Of a stretch of 64,000 nt of DNA, positions 18,271 through 28,184 are shown in pieces. This stretch comes from Texcoconibacillus texcoconensis (GTDB lineage: Bacteria > Bacillota > Bacilli > Bacillales > Salisediminibacteriaceae). How positions within the stretch are numbered: the first letter of the stretch is position 1; each line of letters begins with the position of its first letter. A program made the position numbers and the translations under genes. Under the pieces are notes generated by a model. It was not told the origin of the DNA. It saw only the letters and a program-made list of their open reading frames with translations, and did not search any database. The stretch lies in contig NZ_JACHHB010000007.1 in assembly GCF_014202575.1 (NCBI RefSeq), forward strand, positions 1-64,000. The letters run 5' to 3'.

Positions 18271-18765
18271 ATGAAAAAATGGCTCATAACCATAGCTGTA
18301 AGTTTTTTAACAATTTTCGCAGCTTCGGGTTACTGGCTATATAATGATGTAACCGGCTCGGTACCACAAGTCGAAGGAGCCAAGCAACTGGTCTATGATG
18401 AGACGACTGTTACGTCCATTACAGAGCGAGAACGTTATCACGGCGAAAAAGCATTCGATGTCTTTTATGGTTATGATGATAACGGTGAAGAGCAAATTGT
18501 ATGGGTGAAAGAGTCGGAAGATGAGGATAAAGACACTCAAATTGTGCAAAGACGAGAAGCTGATGGTTGGAGTAAGGCAGAGGTTCAAGAGCATGTAGAA
18601 AGTGAACTTGCTGTTCAAGAACTAAAAGACATTCGTCTCGGAATGATTCAGACGACCCCAGTTTATGAGGTCATATATATTGATGATCAAGGCCGTTTTT
18701 CTTATTATTATCTCCGCTTTTCTGACGGACAATACATTCGGCAATATCACATTCGCAACACGTAA
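18271..18765 (+). CDS. ypmB: YpmB-like membrane-anchored protein (DUF5590)
   Basis: A 164-residue protein with one N-terminal hydrophobic segment (residues 4-24) and a PepSY-like extracytoplasmic domain typical of YpmB (DUF5590), including the closing pattern of a YEVIYIDDQGRFSYYYL strand block. The function of YpmB is not known. The ATG at 18271 is preferred over the adjacent ATG at 18268 because of spacing from AGGTG. It lies 35 bases before aspB, the position it has in B. subtilis, which supports the assignment. Confidence 0.8.
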   Translation: MKKWLITIAVSFLTIFAASGYWLYNDVTGSVPQVEGAKQLVYDETTVTSITERERYHGEKAFDVFYGYDDNGEEQIVWVKESEDEDKDTQIVQRREADGWSKAEVQEHVESELAVQELKDIRLGMIQTTPVYEVIYIDDQGRFSYYYLRFSDGQYIRQYHIRNT

Positions 18766-18802
18766 TGTGAAAATATAGAAAATCATAAGGAGAGGATCAT
18801 TG

Positions 18803-19987
18803 ATGAACATTTCAAAAAGAGTTGAGCAAATCACCCCATCTTCCACATTAGCAATTACTGCTAAAGCCAAGCAACTAAAACAAGAAGGACATGACGTGAT
18901 CGGCCTTGGTGCAGGGGAACCTGATTTTAATACGCCATCATATATTATTGAAGCAGCATATAAGTCGATGCTTGAAGGTCACACAAAGTATACACCTGCT
19001 GGCGGTATGCAATCTTTAAAGGAAGCGATACAACAAAAACTCCAAAATGATCAACAATTGAGCTATTCAACAGATGAACTAATTGTAACTGCAGGAGCAA
19101 AACATGCACTTTCGCTACTATTCCAAGCATTACTGAATGAAGGCGACAAAGTGGTGATTCCTGCTCCTTATTGGGTCAGTTATCCTGAACAAGTTAAAGT
19201 TGCAGGCGGTGTACCTGTGATCGTTGAAAGTAAAGAAGAAAACGAATTTAAGGTGACGCCTGAGCAGTTAGAAGCTTCAATAGATGAACGAACAAAAGCT
19301 TTTATTTTAAATTCACCATCTAATCCGACAGGTGTAGTGTATTCTAAAGAAGAGATCAAAGCGCTAGCTGAAATTTGTTTGAAACATGATATTGTGATTG
19401 TTTCTGATGAAATTTACGAAAAATTAATGTATCAATCAACGGTCCATGTATCACCGGCCCAACTGAGTGAGCAAGTACGAAACCAAACCGTCATTATAAA
19501 CGGTGTGTCAAAATCCCACTCAATGACAGGGTGGAGAATTGGGTTTGCTGCTGGAAATCAAGCATTAATTAAGGGTATGTCTAATTTGGCGAGTCACACA
19601 ACTTCAAATCCTGCAGTGATGGCACAATATGGCGCCTTAGCAGCCTACCAAGAAAATGACGATGCTGTAGAAGAAATGAGACAGTCGTTTGAAGGACGTT
19701 TAGAAAAGTCATTTGAACGATTACAACAAATTGATGGAGTCGAATGTGTCAAACCACAAGGAGCTTTCTACCTTTTCCCAAATGTACGAAAAGCTGTTGA
19801 ATCTGGTGGGTTTACAGATGTTGATGAATGGGCAAAAACATTATTAGAGGAAGAAAAAGTAGCCGTTGTACCAGGTTCCGGTTTTGGTGCGCCTGATAAT
19901 GTTCGACTTTCGTATGCAACATCTTTAGAACAGGTAGAAGCAGCACTAGACCGAATCGAACGGTTTATCCAAAAGCATAAAAAGTAA
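18803..19987 (+). CDS. aspB: aspartate aminotransferase
   Basis: A 394-residue fold-type I, PLP-dependent aminotransferase (class I). It interconverts aspartate and 2-oxoglutarate with oxaloacetate and glutamate. The PLP lysine is residue 237 in GVSKSHSMTGWRIG; NSPSNPTG lies at about 172-179 and the carboxylate-binding arginine block near VRLSYATS at the end. AAGGAGAGG precedes ATG 18803; the TTG just before it is too close to be the start. The ypmB-aspB-asnS order is as in B. subtilis. Confidence 0.95.
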   Translation: MNISKRVEQITPSSTLAITAKAKQLKQEGHDVIGLGAGEPDFNTPSYIIEAAYKSMLEGHTKYTPAGGMQSLKEAIQQKLQNDQQLSYSTDELIVTAGAKHALSLLFQALLNEGDKVVIPAPYWVSYPEQVKVAGGVPVIVESKEENEFKVTPEQLEASIDERTKAFILNSPSNPTGVVYSKEEIKALAEICLKHDIVIVSDEIYEKLMYQSTVHVSPAQLSEQVRNQTVIINGVSKSHSMTGWRIGFAAGNQALIKGMSNLASHTTSNPAVMAQYGALAAYQENDDAVEEMRQSFEGRLEKSFERLQQIDGVECVKPQGAFYLFPNVRKAVESGGFTDVDEWAKTLLEEEKVAVVPGSGFGAPDNVRLSYATSLEQVEAALDRIERFIQKHKK

Positions 19988-20012
19988 TCGTTGTGCACCT
20001 TCTTGTCGAAGT

Positions 20013-20042
20013 TTGACTTCAAAATGAAGCAAGCATTATAAT
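20013..20042 (+). promoter_or_regulatory. sigma-A promoter for asnS
   Basis: TTGACT, 18 bases, then a perfect TATAAT. It lies 72 bases before the GTG start of asnS and after the aspB stop. Confidence 0.65.
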
Positions 20043-20113
20043 AAAACAGGTGTCATCATAGAAGCCAACGATAATTTGTGCTAGAAATTGCGGTAAGTGA
20101 TGGAGGGAACAGC

Positions 20114-21406
20114 GTGAAAACGACAATTGCAGAAGTAGGAAAACATGTCGGTCAAGAAGTCACAGTTGGTGCTTGGCTGGCAAATAAACGCTCAAGCGGA
20201 AAAATTGCATTTTTGCAGTTACGCGATGGAACGGGCTTTATCCAAGGTGTCGTTCCGAAAAATGACGTAGAAGAGGAAACGTTTCAACTAGCAAAAGATG
20301 TCACACAAGAAAGCTCATTATACGTGACAGGTGTAGTACGTGAGGACGAACGTTCACCGTCCGGTTACGAATTGACTGTGTCGAAATTAGAGTTGATCCA
20401 TGAAGCGGTCGATTACCCGATTACACCAAAAGAACATGGTACGGAATTTTTGATGGATCACCGTCATTTATGGTTACGTTCTCGTAAGCAACATGCAATC
20501 ATGAAAATTCGTAATGAAATTATTCGTGCAACATACGAATTTTTCAATAACGAAGGTTACGTGAAGGTTGATCCACCAATTTTAACAGCAAACTCGGCAG
20601 AAGGAACGACTAACTTGTTCCATACAACATACTTTGATGAAGATGCTTTCCTTTCACAAAGTGGTCAGTTATACATGGAGGCTGCTGCCATGGCATTAGG
20701 AAAAGTATTCTCATTTGGTCCGACCTTCCGTGCTGAAAAATCAAAAACACGTCGTCATCTGATCGAATTTTGGATGATCGAACCAGAGATGGCCTTTATG
20801 GACCATGAAGATAGCTTAAAAGTTCAAGAAGAATACGTTAGCCACGTGGTACAAAGCGTATTGAACAATTGTACGCAAGAACTTGATGTTTTAGAACGAG
20901 ACCGCTCGAAATTAGAAAACATTCAAGCGCCGTTTCCACGTATTACTTATGATGAAGCCGTTGAACTTCTTCATAAGGAAGGTTTTGATGATATCGAGTG
21001 GGGCGAAGATTTTGGTGCACCACATGAAACGGCGATCGCCGAGAAATACGATAAACCTGTATTCATTACACATTACCCAACGGACATTAAGGCCTTTTAC
21101 ATGAAGCCAGATCCAGAACGTGAAGAAGTTGTGTTATGTGCTGATTTGATTGCCCCAGAAGGTTATGGTGAAATTATCGGTGGAAGTGAGAGAATTGATG
21201 ATGAGGAACTTTTAAAACAACGCTACGATGAACATAACCTATCTGAAGAAGCTTACAAGTGGTACATGGATTTACGTACATATGGATCAGTACCTCATTC
21301 AGGCTTCGGTCTTGGTTTAGAACGAACTGTTGCTTGGATTGCTGGTGTAGAACACGTACGTGAGACGATTCCATTCCCACGACTTTTAAACCGTCTCTAT
21401 CCATAA
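20114..21406 (+). CDS. asnS: asparaginyl-tRNA synthetase
   Basis: A 430-residue class IIb aminoacyl-tRNA synthetase, the same length as B. subtilis AsnS. It has the N-terminal OB-fold anticodon-binding domain (residues 1-110, [17 protein letters not shown]) and the class II catalytic core with motif 2 [19 protein letters not shown] and motif 3 [13 protein letters not shown] near the end. GTG 20114 is the start, with GGAGGG before it; an upstream in-frame extension has no family match. No T-box leader is seen. A terminator follows. Confidence 0.95.
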   Translation: MKTTIAEVGKHVGQEVTVGAWLANKRSSGKIAFLQLRDGTGFIQGVVPKNDVEEETFQLAKDVTQESSLYVTGVVREDERSPSGYELTVSKLELIHEAVDYPITPKEHGTEFLMDHRHLWLRSRKQHAIMKIRNEIIRATYEFFNNEGYVKVDPPILTANSAEGTTNLFHTTYFDEDAFLSQSGQLYMEAAAMALGKVFSFGPTFRAEKSKTRRHLIEFWMIEPEMAFMDHEDSLKVQEEYVSHVVQSVLNNCTQELDVLERDRSKLENIQAPFPRITYDEAVELLHKEGFDDIEWGEDFGAPHETAIAEKYDKPVFITHYPTDIKAFYMKPDPEREEVVLCADLIAPEGYGEIIGGSERIDDEELLKQRYDEHNLSEEAYKWYMDLRTYGSVPHSGFGLGLERTVAWIAGVEHVRETIPFPRLLNRLYP

Positions 21407-21420
21407 AAATGAGAACAGTC

Positions 21421-21456
21421 AAGGATGGGCCTTTCTATCAAGGTCCATCCTTTTTT
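21421..21456 (+). terminator. asnS terminator
   Basis: AAGGATGGGCCT pairs with AGGTCCATCCTT, followed by six T, 15 bases after the asnS stop. Confidence 0.88.
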
Positions 21457-21609
21457 AACGGTTGAAAAGGAAACATTTTATCATCGTCTCATTGTCGAGA
21501 ATGTGTTATTTTAATAGTTATGCGCAAATGTATGATTTGTCTATTTGAAATGTGAACGACAATGAAAAACGACCATCTAGACTTAGGTCAACCAGGCTTG
21601 AGTTAAGCA

Positions 21610-21618
21610 TGTTATAAT
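21610..21618 (+). promoter_or_regulatory. extended -10 promoter for dnaD
   Basis: TGTTATAAT, a TGn extended -10 box with a perfect TATAAT, 23 bases before the dnaD start codon. The -35 region is poor. Confidence 0.55.
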
Positions 21619-21640
21619 ATGAGGCGAGGTGGAGAAACCG

Positions 21641-22354
21641 ATGAATAAACAACTTTTAATCAATTGGATCCAAGAAGGCACCGTTTCGCTTCCGGCGCGT
21701 TTATTAAAAACGTATCGTACATTAGGTATTGATGAAAGAGAACTCGTATTAATCATTCATATTTATTCTTTTTTAGATGAGGGAGTAACGTTTCCAACGC
21801 CAGATGTATTATCGGAACGAATGACAGTAGATGCAATGACTTGCTCGAGTCTACTACGTTCACTCGTGCAAAAAGGCGTACTTGAAATCAAAGAAAATAA
21901 CTCAGAAGGGATTATTGAAGAGGCGTATTCTTTAGATCCTTTATATGAAAAGATGGCACAACATATGTTACAAGAAGCAGAAGTAGAAAAAGAAACAGCA
22001 GAAAGTACAGAAGAAGGCGAGATCTTTCAAACGTTTGAACAAGAATTTTCTCGCCCATTGTCACCAATGGAGTTGGAAATGCTCTCTATGTGGATTGATG
22101 ATGATGGTCATAGCCCAGATATTATTCGTGCTGCTTTAAGAGAAGCTGTCGTGTCTGGGAAATTGAACTTTCGATACATCGATCGTATTTTGTTTGAGTG
22201 GAAGAAAAATGGTGTCCGAACACTTTCACAAGCAAGGTCTCACGGAGAGTCGGTCCGTCAACATCATGTTACGCAACGTCAGAATGAAACAAAACATTCA
22301 CAACAACCTCAAGTTGTCCCAAACTTTAATTGGCTTGAACAACGCGGTAATTAA
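21641..22354 (+). CDS. dnaD: DNA replication initiation protein DnaD
   Basis: A 237-residue primosomal protein. The N-terminal winged helix (about residues 1-100) oligomerises, and the C-terminal DnaD/DnaB-like domain (about 130-200) contains FEQEFSRPLSPMELEML and the FRYIDRILFEWKKNGVRT block that helps bind DNA. It works with DnaA, DnaB and DnaI to load the replicative helicase at oriC and in restart. GAGGTGG precedes ATG 21641. It is the first gene of a dnaD-nth-ypoC operon. Confidence 0.93.
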   Translation: MNKQLLINWIQEGTVSLPARLLKTYRTLGIDERELVLIIHIYSFLDEGVTFPTPDVLSERMTVDAMTCSSLLRSLVQKGVLEIKENNSEGIIEEAYSLDPLYEKMAQHMLQEAEVEKETAESTEEGEIFQTFEQEFSRPLSPMELEMLSMWIDDDGHSPDIIRAALREAVVSGKLNFRYIDRILFEWKKNGVRTLSQARSHGESVRQHHVTQRQNETKHSQQPQVVPNFNWLEQRGN

Positions 22355-22377
22355 TGGCACTAGGGGAGGATCTAGGG

Positions 22378-23040
22378 ATGCTTAACAAAAAGGACATTGC
22401 ATTTGTTTTAGATGAGATTGCTAATATGTATCCAGACGCAGAGTGTGAATTAGTTCATTCTAATCCGTTTGAACTAACAATCGCTGTTTTACTTTCAGCA
22501 CAAGCAACTGATGCATCTGTAAATAAATTAACGCCTAAGCTATTTGAAAAATATAAAGAGCCAGAAGACTATTTGGCTGTGTCCCTCGAAGAACTTGAAC
22601 AAGATATCCGGACGATCGGATTGTACAGAAGTAAAGCTAAAAATATAAAAAAGCTCTGTCAGTCACTGATTGAAAACTATAATGGAGAAATACCGCAAGA
22701 ACGAGATGAATTGATGAAATTAGCTGGAGTAGGAAGAAAGACTGCGAATGTTGTTGCTTCAGTTGCATTTGATGAGCCAGCGATCGCTGTTGATACACAC
22801 GTTGAACGAGTGAGTAAACGACTTGGGATTTGTCGGTGGAAAGATTCAGTACTTGAAGTGGAGAAAACCTTAATGACAAAAATTCCGAAAGAGAAGTGGT
22901 CAGAAACCCACCATAGGTTGATCTTCTTTGGGCGTTATCATTGTAAAGCTCAATCACCCCAATGTGGCGAATGCCCATTATTAGATGTCTGTCGTGAAGG
23001 GAAAAAACGAATGCGCTCAAAAGAAGGGAAGTTAGTATGA
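22378..23040 (+). CDS. nth: endonuclease III
   Basis: A 220-residue DNA glycosylase/AP lyase that removes oxidised pyrimidines. The helix-hairpin-helix with the catalytic lysine is in KLAGVGRKTANVV (about residues 112-124), the catalytic aspartate is in AVDTHVERV, and the C-terminal iron-sulfur cysteines follow the C-x6-C-x2-C-x5-C pattern (CKAQSPQCGECPLLDVC). GGGGAGG precedes ATG 22378. Its last four bases overlap ypoC. Confidence 0.95.
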   Translation: MLNKKDIAFVLDEIANMYPDAECELVHSNPFELTIAVLLSAQATDASVNKLTPKLFEKYKEPEDYLAVSLEELEQDIRTIGLYRSKAKNIKKLCQSLIENYNGEIPQERDELMKLAGVGRKTANVVASVAFDEPAIAVDTHVERVSKRLGICRWKDSVLEVEKTLMTKIPKEKWSETHHRLIFFGRYHCKAQSPQCGECPLLDVCREGKKRMRSKEGKLV

Positions 23041-23546
23041 TCACGATTCCAGAATCATTTGTCAGAGCGCCCTTTTATTCGTCCGTCACAACGGTCGAAA
23101 CACCAAAGGGTCCCTTAGATACAGAATTATCAAAGCAAGGTCCCTACTTTGCTCATGATATCGCCTATGTGCAACAAGTATCTGTTGAACAACCATGGTC
23201 TAATCCTTACCCAACTTTTAAATATATACAAAATCAATGGAAAGAAATAGGTTATCCACTCATTACTGAACGTTTTTCAGAACGTGATCGAAAAGGTGCC
23301 GAACCTTATATGGTGAAGTACACGGCGTTGTTCATTCAATTATTACATTGGAGTCAAGCTACACCAGTTAGATCACTTATTCAGATAGAAAAAATGCTAG
23401 CAAATAACAAGGTTGCGCCTCTTAACGTAACTGATCGACTTGGCTTCATATTACAAATGCCGAATCACCATCATGCATTTACAACATTGACTGAGCTGTA
23501 TCGAGAAGCAGAGAAAAAGATAGCGATAGAACTAGCCAAAAAGTGA
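23037..23546 (+). CDS. ypoC: YpoC-like protein of unknown function
   Basis: A 169-residue soluble protein that matches YpoC by position (between nth and ponA) and by length. It contains patterns such as PYPTFKYIQNQWKEIGYPL and a cluster of histidines, MPNHHHAF, near the end. Function is not known. It overlaps nth by four bases and closes the dnaD operon; a terminator follows. Assignment rests mostly on synteny. Confidence 0.75.
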   Translation: MITIPESFVRAPFYSSVTTVETPKGPLDTELSKQGPYFAHDIAYVQQVSVEQPWSNPYPTFKYIQNQWKEIGYPLITERFSERDRKGAEPYMVKYTALFIQLLHWSQATPVRSLIQIEKMLANNKVAPLNVTDRLGFILQMPNHHHAFTTLTELYREAEKKIAIELAKK

Positions 23547-23586
23547 TGGTACCGTGTAGGAAGTTTAATAAAATGGATAAATAATA

Positions 23587-23621
23587 AAAGGTCAGATCCA
23601 GTAAATGGGGCTGACCTTTTT
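23587..23621 (+). terminator. terminator of the dnaD-nth-ypoC operon
   Basis: AAAGGTCAG pairs with CTGACCTTT and is followed by T residues, about 40 bases after the ypoC stop. Confidence 0.8.
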
Positions 23622-23681
23622 ATGTGTAATGATGTATTTGGATAAAAAGAGTCGATTTCAAATATGATGAATGATTATTCA

Positions 23682-23712
23682 AGAAAAAAAGGTAGGAGTT
23701 TTAGCTCCTACC
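23682..23712 (-). terminator. ponA terminator
   Basis: On the minus strand GGTAGGAGctaaaaCTCCTACC is followed by seven T. It overlaps the ponA stop region. Confidence 0.85.
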
Positions 23713-23713
23713 T

Positions 23714-26368
23714 TTACGTTAGATTGAGGATGTCATCTTCATTACTGTCATCTTCTTCATCTGTTTCATCGTCGTCGAGACCTTCTTCATTTTCTGTATC
23801 ATCATCACTGTCTTCTTGTTCGTCAACATCTTCAGGATCCTGATCATGACCATTACCATTACCATTACCATGACCATTACCAGGACGGTTAGCGGGTGGT
23901 CCATTACCTTGGTTATCATCATCATCGCCAAATAGGTCATCGAAGAACTCGTCTAGAAGGTCCTCATCCATGTTTTCTTCATCTAATTCGTCTGCTTCAG
24001 GGATCGTCACACTTGTTGTTGAAGCATCACTTTGCAAGTCTTCATCTTCGTTAGATATTGCTGTAATTTGAATTTCATAAACGTCTCCTAATTCTGGATT
24101 CGTGATTCCAAAGGAAGTACTTGAAGTGATATCCAATAAATCAAATTCATCCTTGTCATCGCGGCGAGCTTCAACCATAAAGGAAACTTGGTCGATGAAT
24201 TCTTCATCATAATCCCAGGAAATGATGACTTCATGGATTTCTTCGTCATAAACGGCTTCAAGGTCGCTAACTGGATTGAGTGATTCGAATTCATCTGAAA
24301 CTTCGGTTGGTTCTGTTCCTCTTACGAAGTACTCGTGAACAATTTCGCTTTCTGGTGTGAACTCACTAGGCAGTTTTCCTGTTGAACGTTCGACAGCGAC
24401 ACGAGTAACAGAATCGGGACGCGTGAAGTTGCTTGTCTCAAGACCTTGGTGTGCAAATGTCATTGCTTCACGGAAAAGGTCACGTGCAATATGTTGTTGG
24501 TGTCCGTCATATTGGATGTACCCTTCATCAAGGCTGTTGTAACCAGTCCAGACTGCAGCAGTAAGGTCGGTTGAATATCCAGCAAACCATGAGTCGCGAA
24601 TTCCACTTGTAATACCATATTGGTTTCGTTCTTCATCACTAAAGTTTGTCGATCCTGTTTTACCAGCAATTGGAACGCCAGATACATTTGCTCGAGTTCC
24701 TGTTCCACTTGTTACAACAGTTTTTAACATATCGGTAATCATAAACGCTGTGTAGTCATTCATTGCTACTTCTGGTTCCGGTTGCATATCAATCTCAGTT
24801 CCATCTTGTAAAACAACTTTACGTACGGTGTACGGTTCGTTATAGACCCCTTCATTTCCAAATGCCGCGTAAGCTCCCGCTAATTCTCTTGATGAGAAAC
24901 CAGTGCTAAAACCACCGAGGCTATAACTAGGGGTAGCGGCTTGGTCGAAAGGAATCCCGAGTCGCTCAGCAAACGCTTGGGCGTTTGTAGCGCCAACTTC
25001 TTGAAATGTTTTAGCAGCAGGAACGTTTAAAGAGTCTCGCAATGCCTCACGCATAGAAACGTCACCGCGATACTGGCGATCAAAGTTACGAACTTCATGG
25101 CCACTAGGAAATTGAAAAGGTTCATCTGTAATTTGATAAAAGGTTGACCATTGAAGTTCATCGATGGCCGGTCCGTAATCTAAAACCGGTTTGATCGTTG
25201 AGCCAGGTTGTCTTTTGGGGCTTGTTGCCCAGTTCCAACTGCGCGCTCCTTTAGCTGTTTCGCGATGTCCACCAAGCGCACGAATCGCTCCTGAATTTGT
25301 ATCCATCAGCGTAATACCAGCTTGATACTCATCATCAGGAAATTGGATGACTTCTCCTGACTGCATTAAATATTCAACATGTGATTGAACGTCACGGTCC
25401 ATCGTCGTATAAATTTCGAGACCACCAGAATAGATATCTTGTGCATCGACTTCTTCGAGTGCTTCGACCTCATCTAAAACTTCATCAATGAACGCTTGGT
25501 AGTCAGATGTTTCTCGTTCACCTTCGTGAATTTGATCTTCAACTAAAACATTTCGTGCTTGTTCTGCTTCTTCTTCAGAAATTCGTTCGTGATTAGCCAT
25601 TAAACTAATCACCGTGTTTCTACGTTGTTCTGCAAGGTCAGGGTTTTTCATTGGGTTATAAGCATTAGGGCGCTGAGGCATACCAGCAAGTAGTGCAGCA
25701 TCTTCAATTTCAAGTTCATCTAACGTTTTATTGAAGTAATAGTCTGCTGCTTCAACAATGCCATAGCGACCATCAGAAAAATAAATCGCATTTAAATACA
25801 TTTCCAGTATTTGCTCTTTTGAATACTGTTGTTCAAGGCGCACAGCTAAATATTGTTCTTGGATTTTCCGTGTCATGGTTTTATCTGCTGAGAGAAATAA
25901 ATTCCTTACAACTTGTTGCGTAATCGTACTTGCACCTTCTGAGCCAAAGCCTCCTGTTACGTTCGAAACAATCGCACCACCAATACGTCGCATATCTAAA
26001 CCGAAGTGGTCGTAAAAGCGAATATCTTCAGTCACAACAAAAGCGTCTTGAACAAGTTCAGGCACTTCATCAATATTTGCTGATCGTCGGTTTTCTGCTG
26101 TATTTAATGTTGATATGAGTTCGTCATTACGATCATATATCTCAGGGTTTTGCGCAAGTGTTAAAGATTCTTCATCTAAGTCAGGAGCACTTAAAATAAT
26201 AGAAAATAACACGATCGCACCAGCTACAGAGAGTGCACCGAGTGCGATAGCCATATATTTGATGATTTTTTTTAGGAGAGAATGATTTCCTTTTTTGTTC
26301 TTTTTATTTGTTGCTTGTTCTCGTTGTTGTTTTTTTCGCTGTTGACGAGATCGAATATCGTCTGACAT
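23714..26368 (-). CDS. ponA: penicillin-binding protein 1 (bifunctional)
   Basis: An 884-residue class A PBP that polymerises and cross-links peptidoglycan. A basic cytoplasmic tail is followed by a membrane anchor (about residues 36-60). The glycosyltransferase domain (about 75-250) has TEDIRFYDHFG and EGASTITQQVVRN. The transpeptidase domain has the serine in PGSTIK (S390) and the KTGS box near 568. An FN3-like domain spans about 690-780, and the last 100 residues are a glycine-asparagine-histidine repeat followed by an acidic tail. In B. subtilis ponA and recU form one operon; here recU lies directly upstream on the same strand, 34 bases away. Confidence 0.94.
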   Translation of the reverse strand: MSDDIRSRQQRKKQQREQATNKKNKKGNHSLLKKIIKYMAIALGALSVAGAIVLFSIILSAPDLDEESLTLAQNPEIYDRNDELISTLNTAENRRSANIDEVPELVQDAFVVTEDIRFYDHFGLDMRRIGGAIVSNVTGGFGSEGASTITQQVVRNLFLSADKTMTRKIQEQYLAVRLEQQYSKEQILEMYLNAIYFSDGRYGIVEAADYYFNKTLDELEIEDAALLAGMPQRPNAYNPMKNPDLAEQRRNTVISLMANHERISEEEAEQARNVLVEDQIHEGERETSDYQAFIDEVLDEVEALEEVDAQDIYSGGLEIYTTMDRDVQSHVEYLMQSGEVIQFPDDEYQAGITLMDTNSGAIRALGGHRETAKGARSWNWATSPKRQPGSTIKPVLDYGPAIDELQWSTFYQITDEPFQFPSGHEVRNFDRQYRGDVSMREALRDSLNVPAAKTFQEVGATNAQAFAERLGIPFDQAATPSYSLGGFSTGFSSRELAGAYAAFGNEGVYNEPYTVRKVVLQDGTEIDMQPEPEVAMNDYTAFMITDMLKTVVTSGTGTRANVSGVPIAGKTGSTNFSDEERNQYGITSGIRDSWFAGYSTDLTAAVWTGYNSLDEGYIQYDGHQQHIARDLFREAMTFAHQGLETSNFTRPDSVTRVAVERSTGKLPSEFTPESEIVHEYFVRGTEPTEVSDEFESLNPVSDLEAVYDEEIHEVIISWDYDEEFIDQVSFMVEARRDDKDEFDLLDITSSTSFGITNPELGDVYEIQITAISNEDEDLQSDASTTSVTIPEADELDEENMDEDLLDEFFDDLFGDDDDNQGNGPPANRPGNGHGNGNGNGHDQDPEDVDEQEDSDDDTENEEGLDDDETDEEDDSNEDDILNLT
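23722..23925 (-). repeat. low-complexity tail of ponA
   Basis: The segment around 23845-23890 is a simple repeat of six-base units (accatt, minus strand aatggt) that encodes alternating Gly-Asn/Gly-His; after it the frame is rich in Asp/Glu codons (gat, gaa). Such tracts change length easily by slippage. Confidence 0.7.
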
Positions 26369-26402
26369 ACGTCATCTTCCTTTCACACCCTTATAGAGAG
26401 GG

Positions 26403-27008
26403 TCACTCGTTTGAAATAATTTGATCAAGGATTTTTAAATAATTAATCCTTGGATGAAGCCCAACAGGGATTAGATGGCCTTTTTCTTCAATTTCTGATT
26501 TTGGAATTGATTTTCGTTCATTTTGTCTGTGCATATAAAACGAACATAAATGCTCCGCAGACAGAAAGTACGTTTCATCCACCGCAGTGAAGCGTAAGAT
26601 CGCAAAAGCAATGCCACCTTGTTGTAACACTCGTTGCATGTGCTCAATTTGGTGCTCATGAAAGTTTTTTAACGGAAATGATTGTTTATTTTTCGTTTCT
26701 TTCGCTTCAAAATCAATATGGTAACCGCGGTAAACCCCATTGTAGTCAGTTGTCGATGGTTTTTTAAAGTATGCTTCAGTCACGACTGCAGCACTTCTAC
26801 GAGGATAATCAACATCGACGATCTGCAATGGTGTAGGTTTTTTATGGATGACAGCAACACCACGACTTCGATAGTATTCATTTGTTTCATTTAGATCTTT
26901 TTCAAGGGACATTCCTCGGTTGGAATAACTGATATTTTGACTTCGCTTCTTAGGCGTATTTTGCGTATTGTTCACGTATTTTTTTCCGTTTGGATAACGA
27001 AAGGCCAC
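26403..27008 (-). CDS. recU: Holliday junction resolvase RecU
   Basis: A 201-residue RecU nuclease that cuts Holliday junctions and modulates RecA. Family motifs are present: [18 protein letters not shown] near the N-terminus, [11 protein letters not shown], then the catalytic core [20 protein letters not shown] with the DFEAK active-site residues, and [12 protein letters not shown] 27008 is the likely start because GGAAGGA lies seven bases before it and the encoded FRYPNGK matches the usual beginning (MIRYPNGK); a TTG 24 bases earlier is less likely. Upstream of ponA in the same direction. Confidence 0.92.
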   Translation of the reverse strand: MAFRYPNGKKYVNNTQNTPKKRSQNISYSNRGMSLEKDLNETNEYYRSRGVAVIHKKPTPLQIVDVDYPRRSAAVVTEAYFKKPSTTDYNGVYRGYHIDFEAKETKNKQSFPLKNFHEHQIEHMQRVLQQGGIAFAILRFTAVDETYFLSAEHLCSFYMHRQNERKSIPKSEIEEKGHLIPVGLHPRINYLKILDQIISNE

Positions 27009-27131
27009 AGTATCATCCTTCCCTATAGGCAATCAATTCATCATATCATATTATCACATTTTATTACTTTGAACATAGACTTAATGACTAATTTTGTGGC
27101 TGACTGCACAAAGTAAATTTGAGGTGGTCGA

Positions 27132-28121
27132 ATGCAACGAACGTGGTTCAAAAGTCGAGAAAAACGCAAAGCCTTACAACGTTACAAACAAATCCAAAAA
27201 AAAACCGAAAGAGGAAACGTCGATAATATTTCACGTACTGTATTTTATTTAAATTATTACAAAAAACACCCCGAAATACGGTGGGCATTTTTAGCTAGTT
27301 GTGTATCACGAAATGCAGGTTGGTCAATGACAGACCTTTGTAGTGAACCATTCAAAGTAATCATGGACCAATCATACCGAAAGTTGTTATTTGCGACATA
27401 TGAACGAGCCAACTGGACAATTTTTGCGGATGCTTATCCTCAATTATTGTTGTACGAACAATCAAAAAAATTTGGTTCACCTTTATTTGATGAAATGAGA
27501 GCTTTTGGTGTTTCAGAATGGATGATTGCAGAATGGGAACGTTTTTGGGTAGAAGGAGATGAAGAAAGGCTTTGCATTGCACTTATCATTAATGAACAAC
27601 ATGTTATTGAAAAACCAGTTATCCAACAATCATTTTATAACAAGCATGTTTTCCGTTCGATTCCGTTTAAACTCCAAGATGCCATGCATTTTAGTACGGT
27701 TCTTTTTCCGACAATATCAGGAGAAGTGTACGGAGCATCGGTCTATGATTTTACAAATGTACAGGCGAGAATCGAATTAGGGAAGCGGCTTATGTGGATA
27801 TTATTTTCATCCCCAGAAAAAGACGAGATCGCAGATTTTAGTGAAAACATCACTCATACCGGATCAAGAAGAGATTATCAAATGTATATGAGTGCAACGT
27901 TTCCTAAAACGCCTATCCTTAGGGTGGTTTATCCGAAAATTAGACATTATCGCAGTAGTCAACAAACTGATTGGTCGGAAGGAATATCGAAGAAGAGATT
28001 AAAGAAGCAATTGAAATCACCGACACCATTGCAACGTTATCAACTAACAACGTGGTATATAGAAAAACAGGAGCAGATCAGATTTATTAGTTCGCTTGAA
28101 AAGAAATTTACACCGAAATAA
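27132..28121 (+). CDS. yppC: DUF2515 protein YppC
   Basis: A 329-residue protein with the features of YppC (DUF2515): ISRTVFYLNYYKKHPEIRWA near residue 40, then SRNAGWSMTDL, and a long helical middle. Function is not known. It is divergent from recU, as in B. subtilis. GAGGTGG precedes the ATG. A sequence at 27225-27244 nearly equals the 20-base repeat flanking the ypeB-like gene, but here it is coding. Confidence 0.85.
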   Translation: MQRTWFKSREKRKALQRYKQIQKKTERGNVDNISRTVFYLNYYKKHPEIRWAFLASCVSRNAGWSMTDLCSEPFKVIMDQSYRKLLFATYERANWTIFADAYPQLLLYEQSKKFGSPLFDEMRAFGVSEWMIAEWERFWVEGDEERLCIALIINEQHVIEKPVIQQSFYNKHVFRSIPFKLQDAMHFSTVLFPTISGEVYGASVYDFTNVQARIELGKRLMWILFSSPEKDEIADFSENITHTGSRRDYQMYMSATFPKTPILRVVYPKIRHYRSSQQTDWSEGISKKRLKKQLKSPTPLQRYQLTTWYIEKQEQIRFISSLEKKFTPK

Positions 28122-28172
28122 TAAAGCCAGCTTTGTCATTCGCTTTGTTATAGCGAATTCTCCAAAGCTGGC
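28121..28172 (-). terminator. sspM terminator
   Basis: GCCAGCTTTG and CAAAGCTGGC form a long stem with an internal secondary hairpin (attcgctttg/tagcgaat). The T-rich side (tttatta) lies on the minus strand, so it ends the sspM transcript, 12 bases after its stop. Confidence 0.7.
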
Positions 28173-28184
28173 AATCAGTGTATA

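Noticed and set aside
23719-23940. Minus-strand frame of repeated Met-Val codons
   Set aside because: Shadow of the ponA low-complexity tail in another frame.
27225-27244. Third copy of the 20-base repeat, inside yppC
   Set aside because: It is in frame in a conserved part of YppC (NISRTVF), so the similarity is probably chance and it is not listed as an element.
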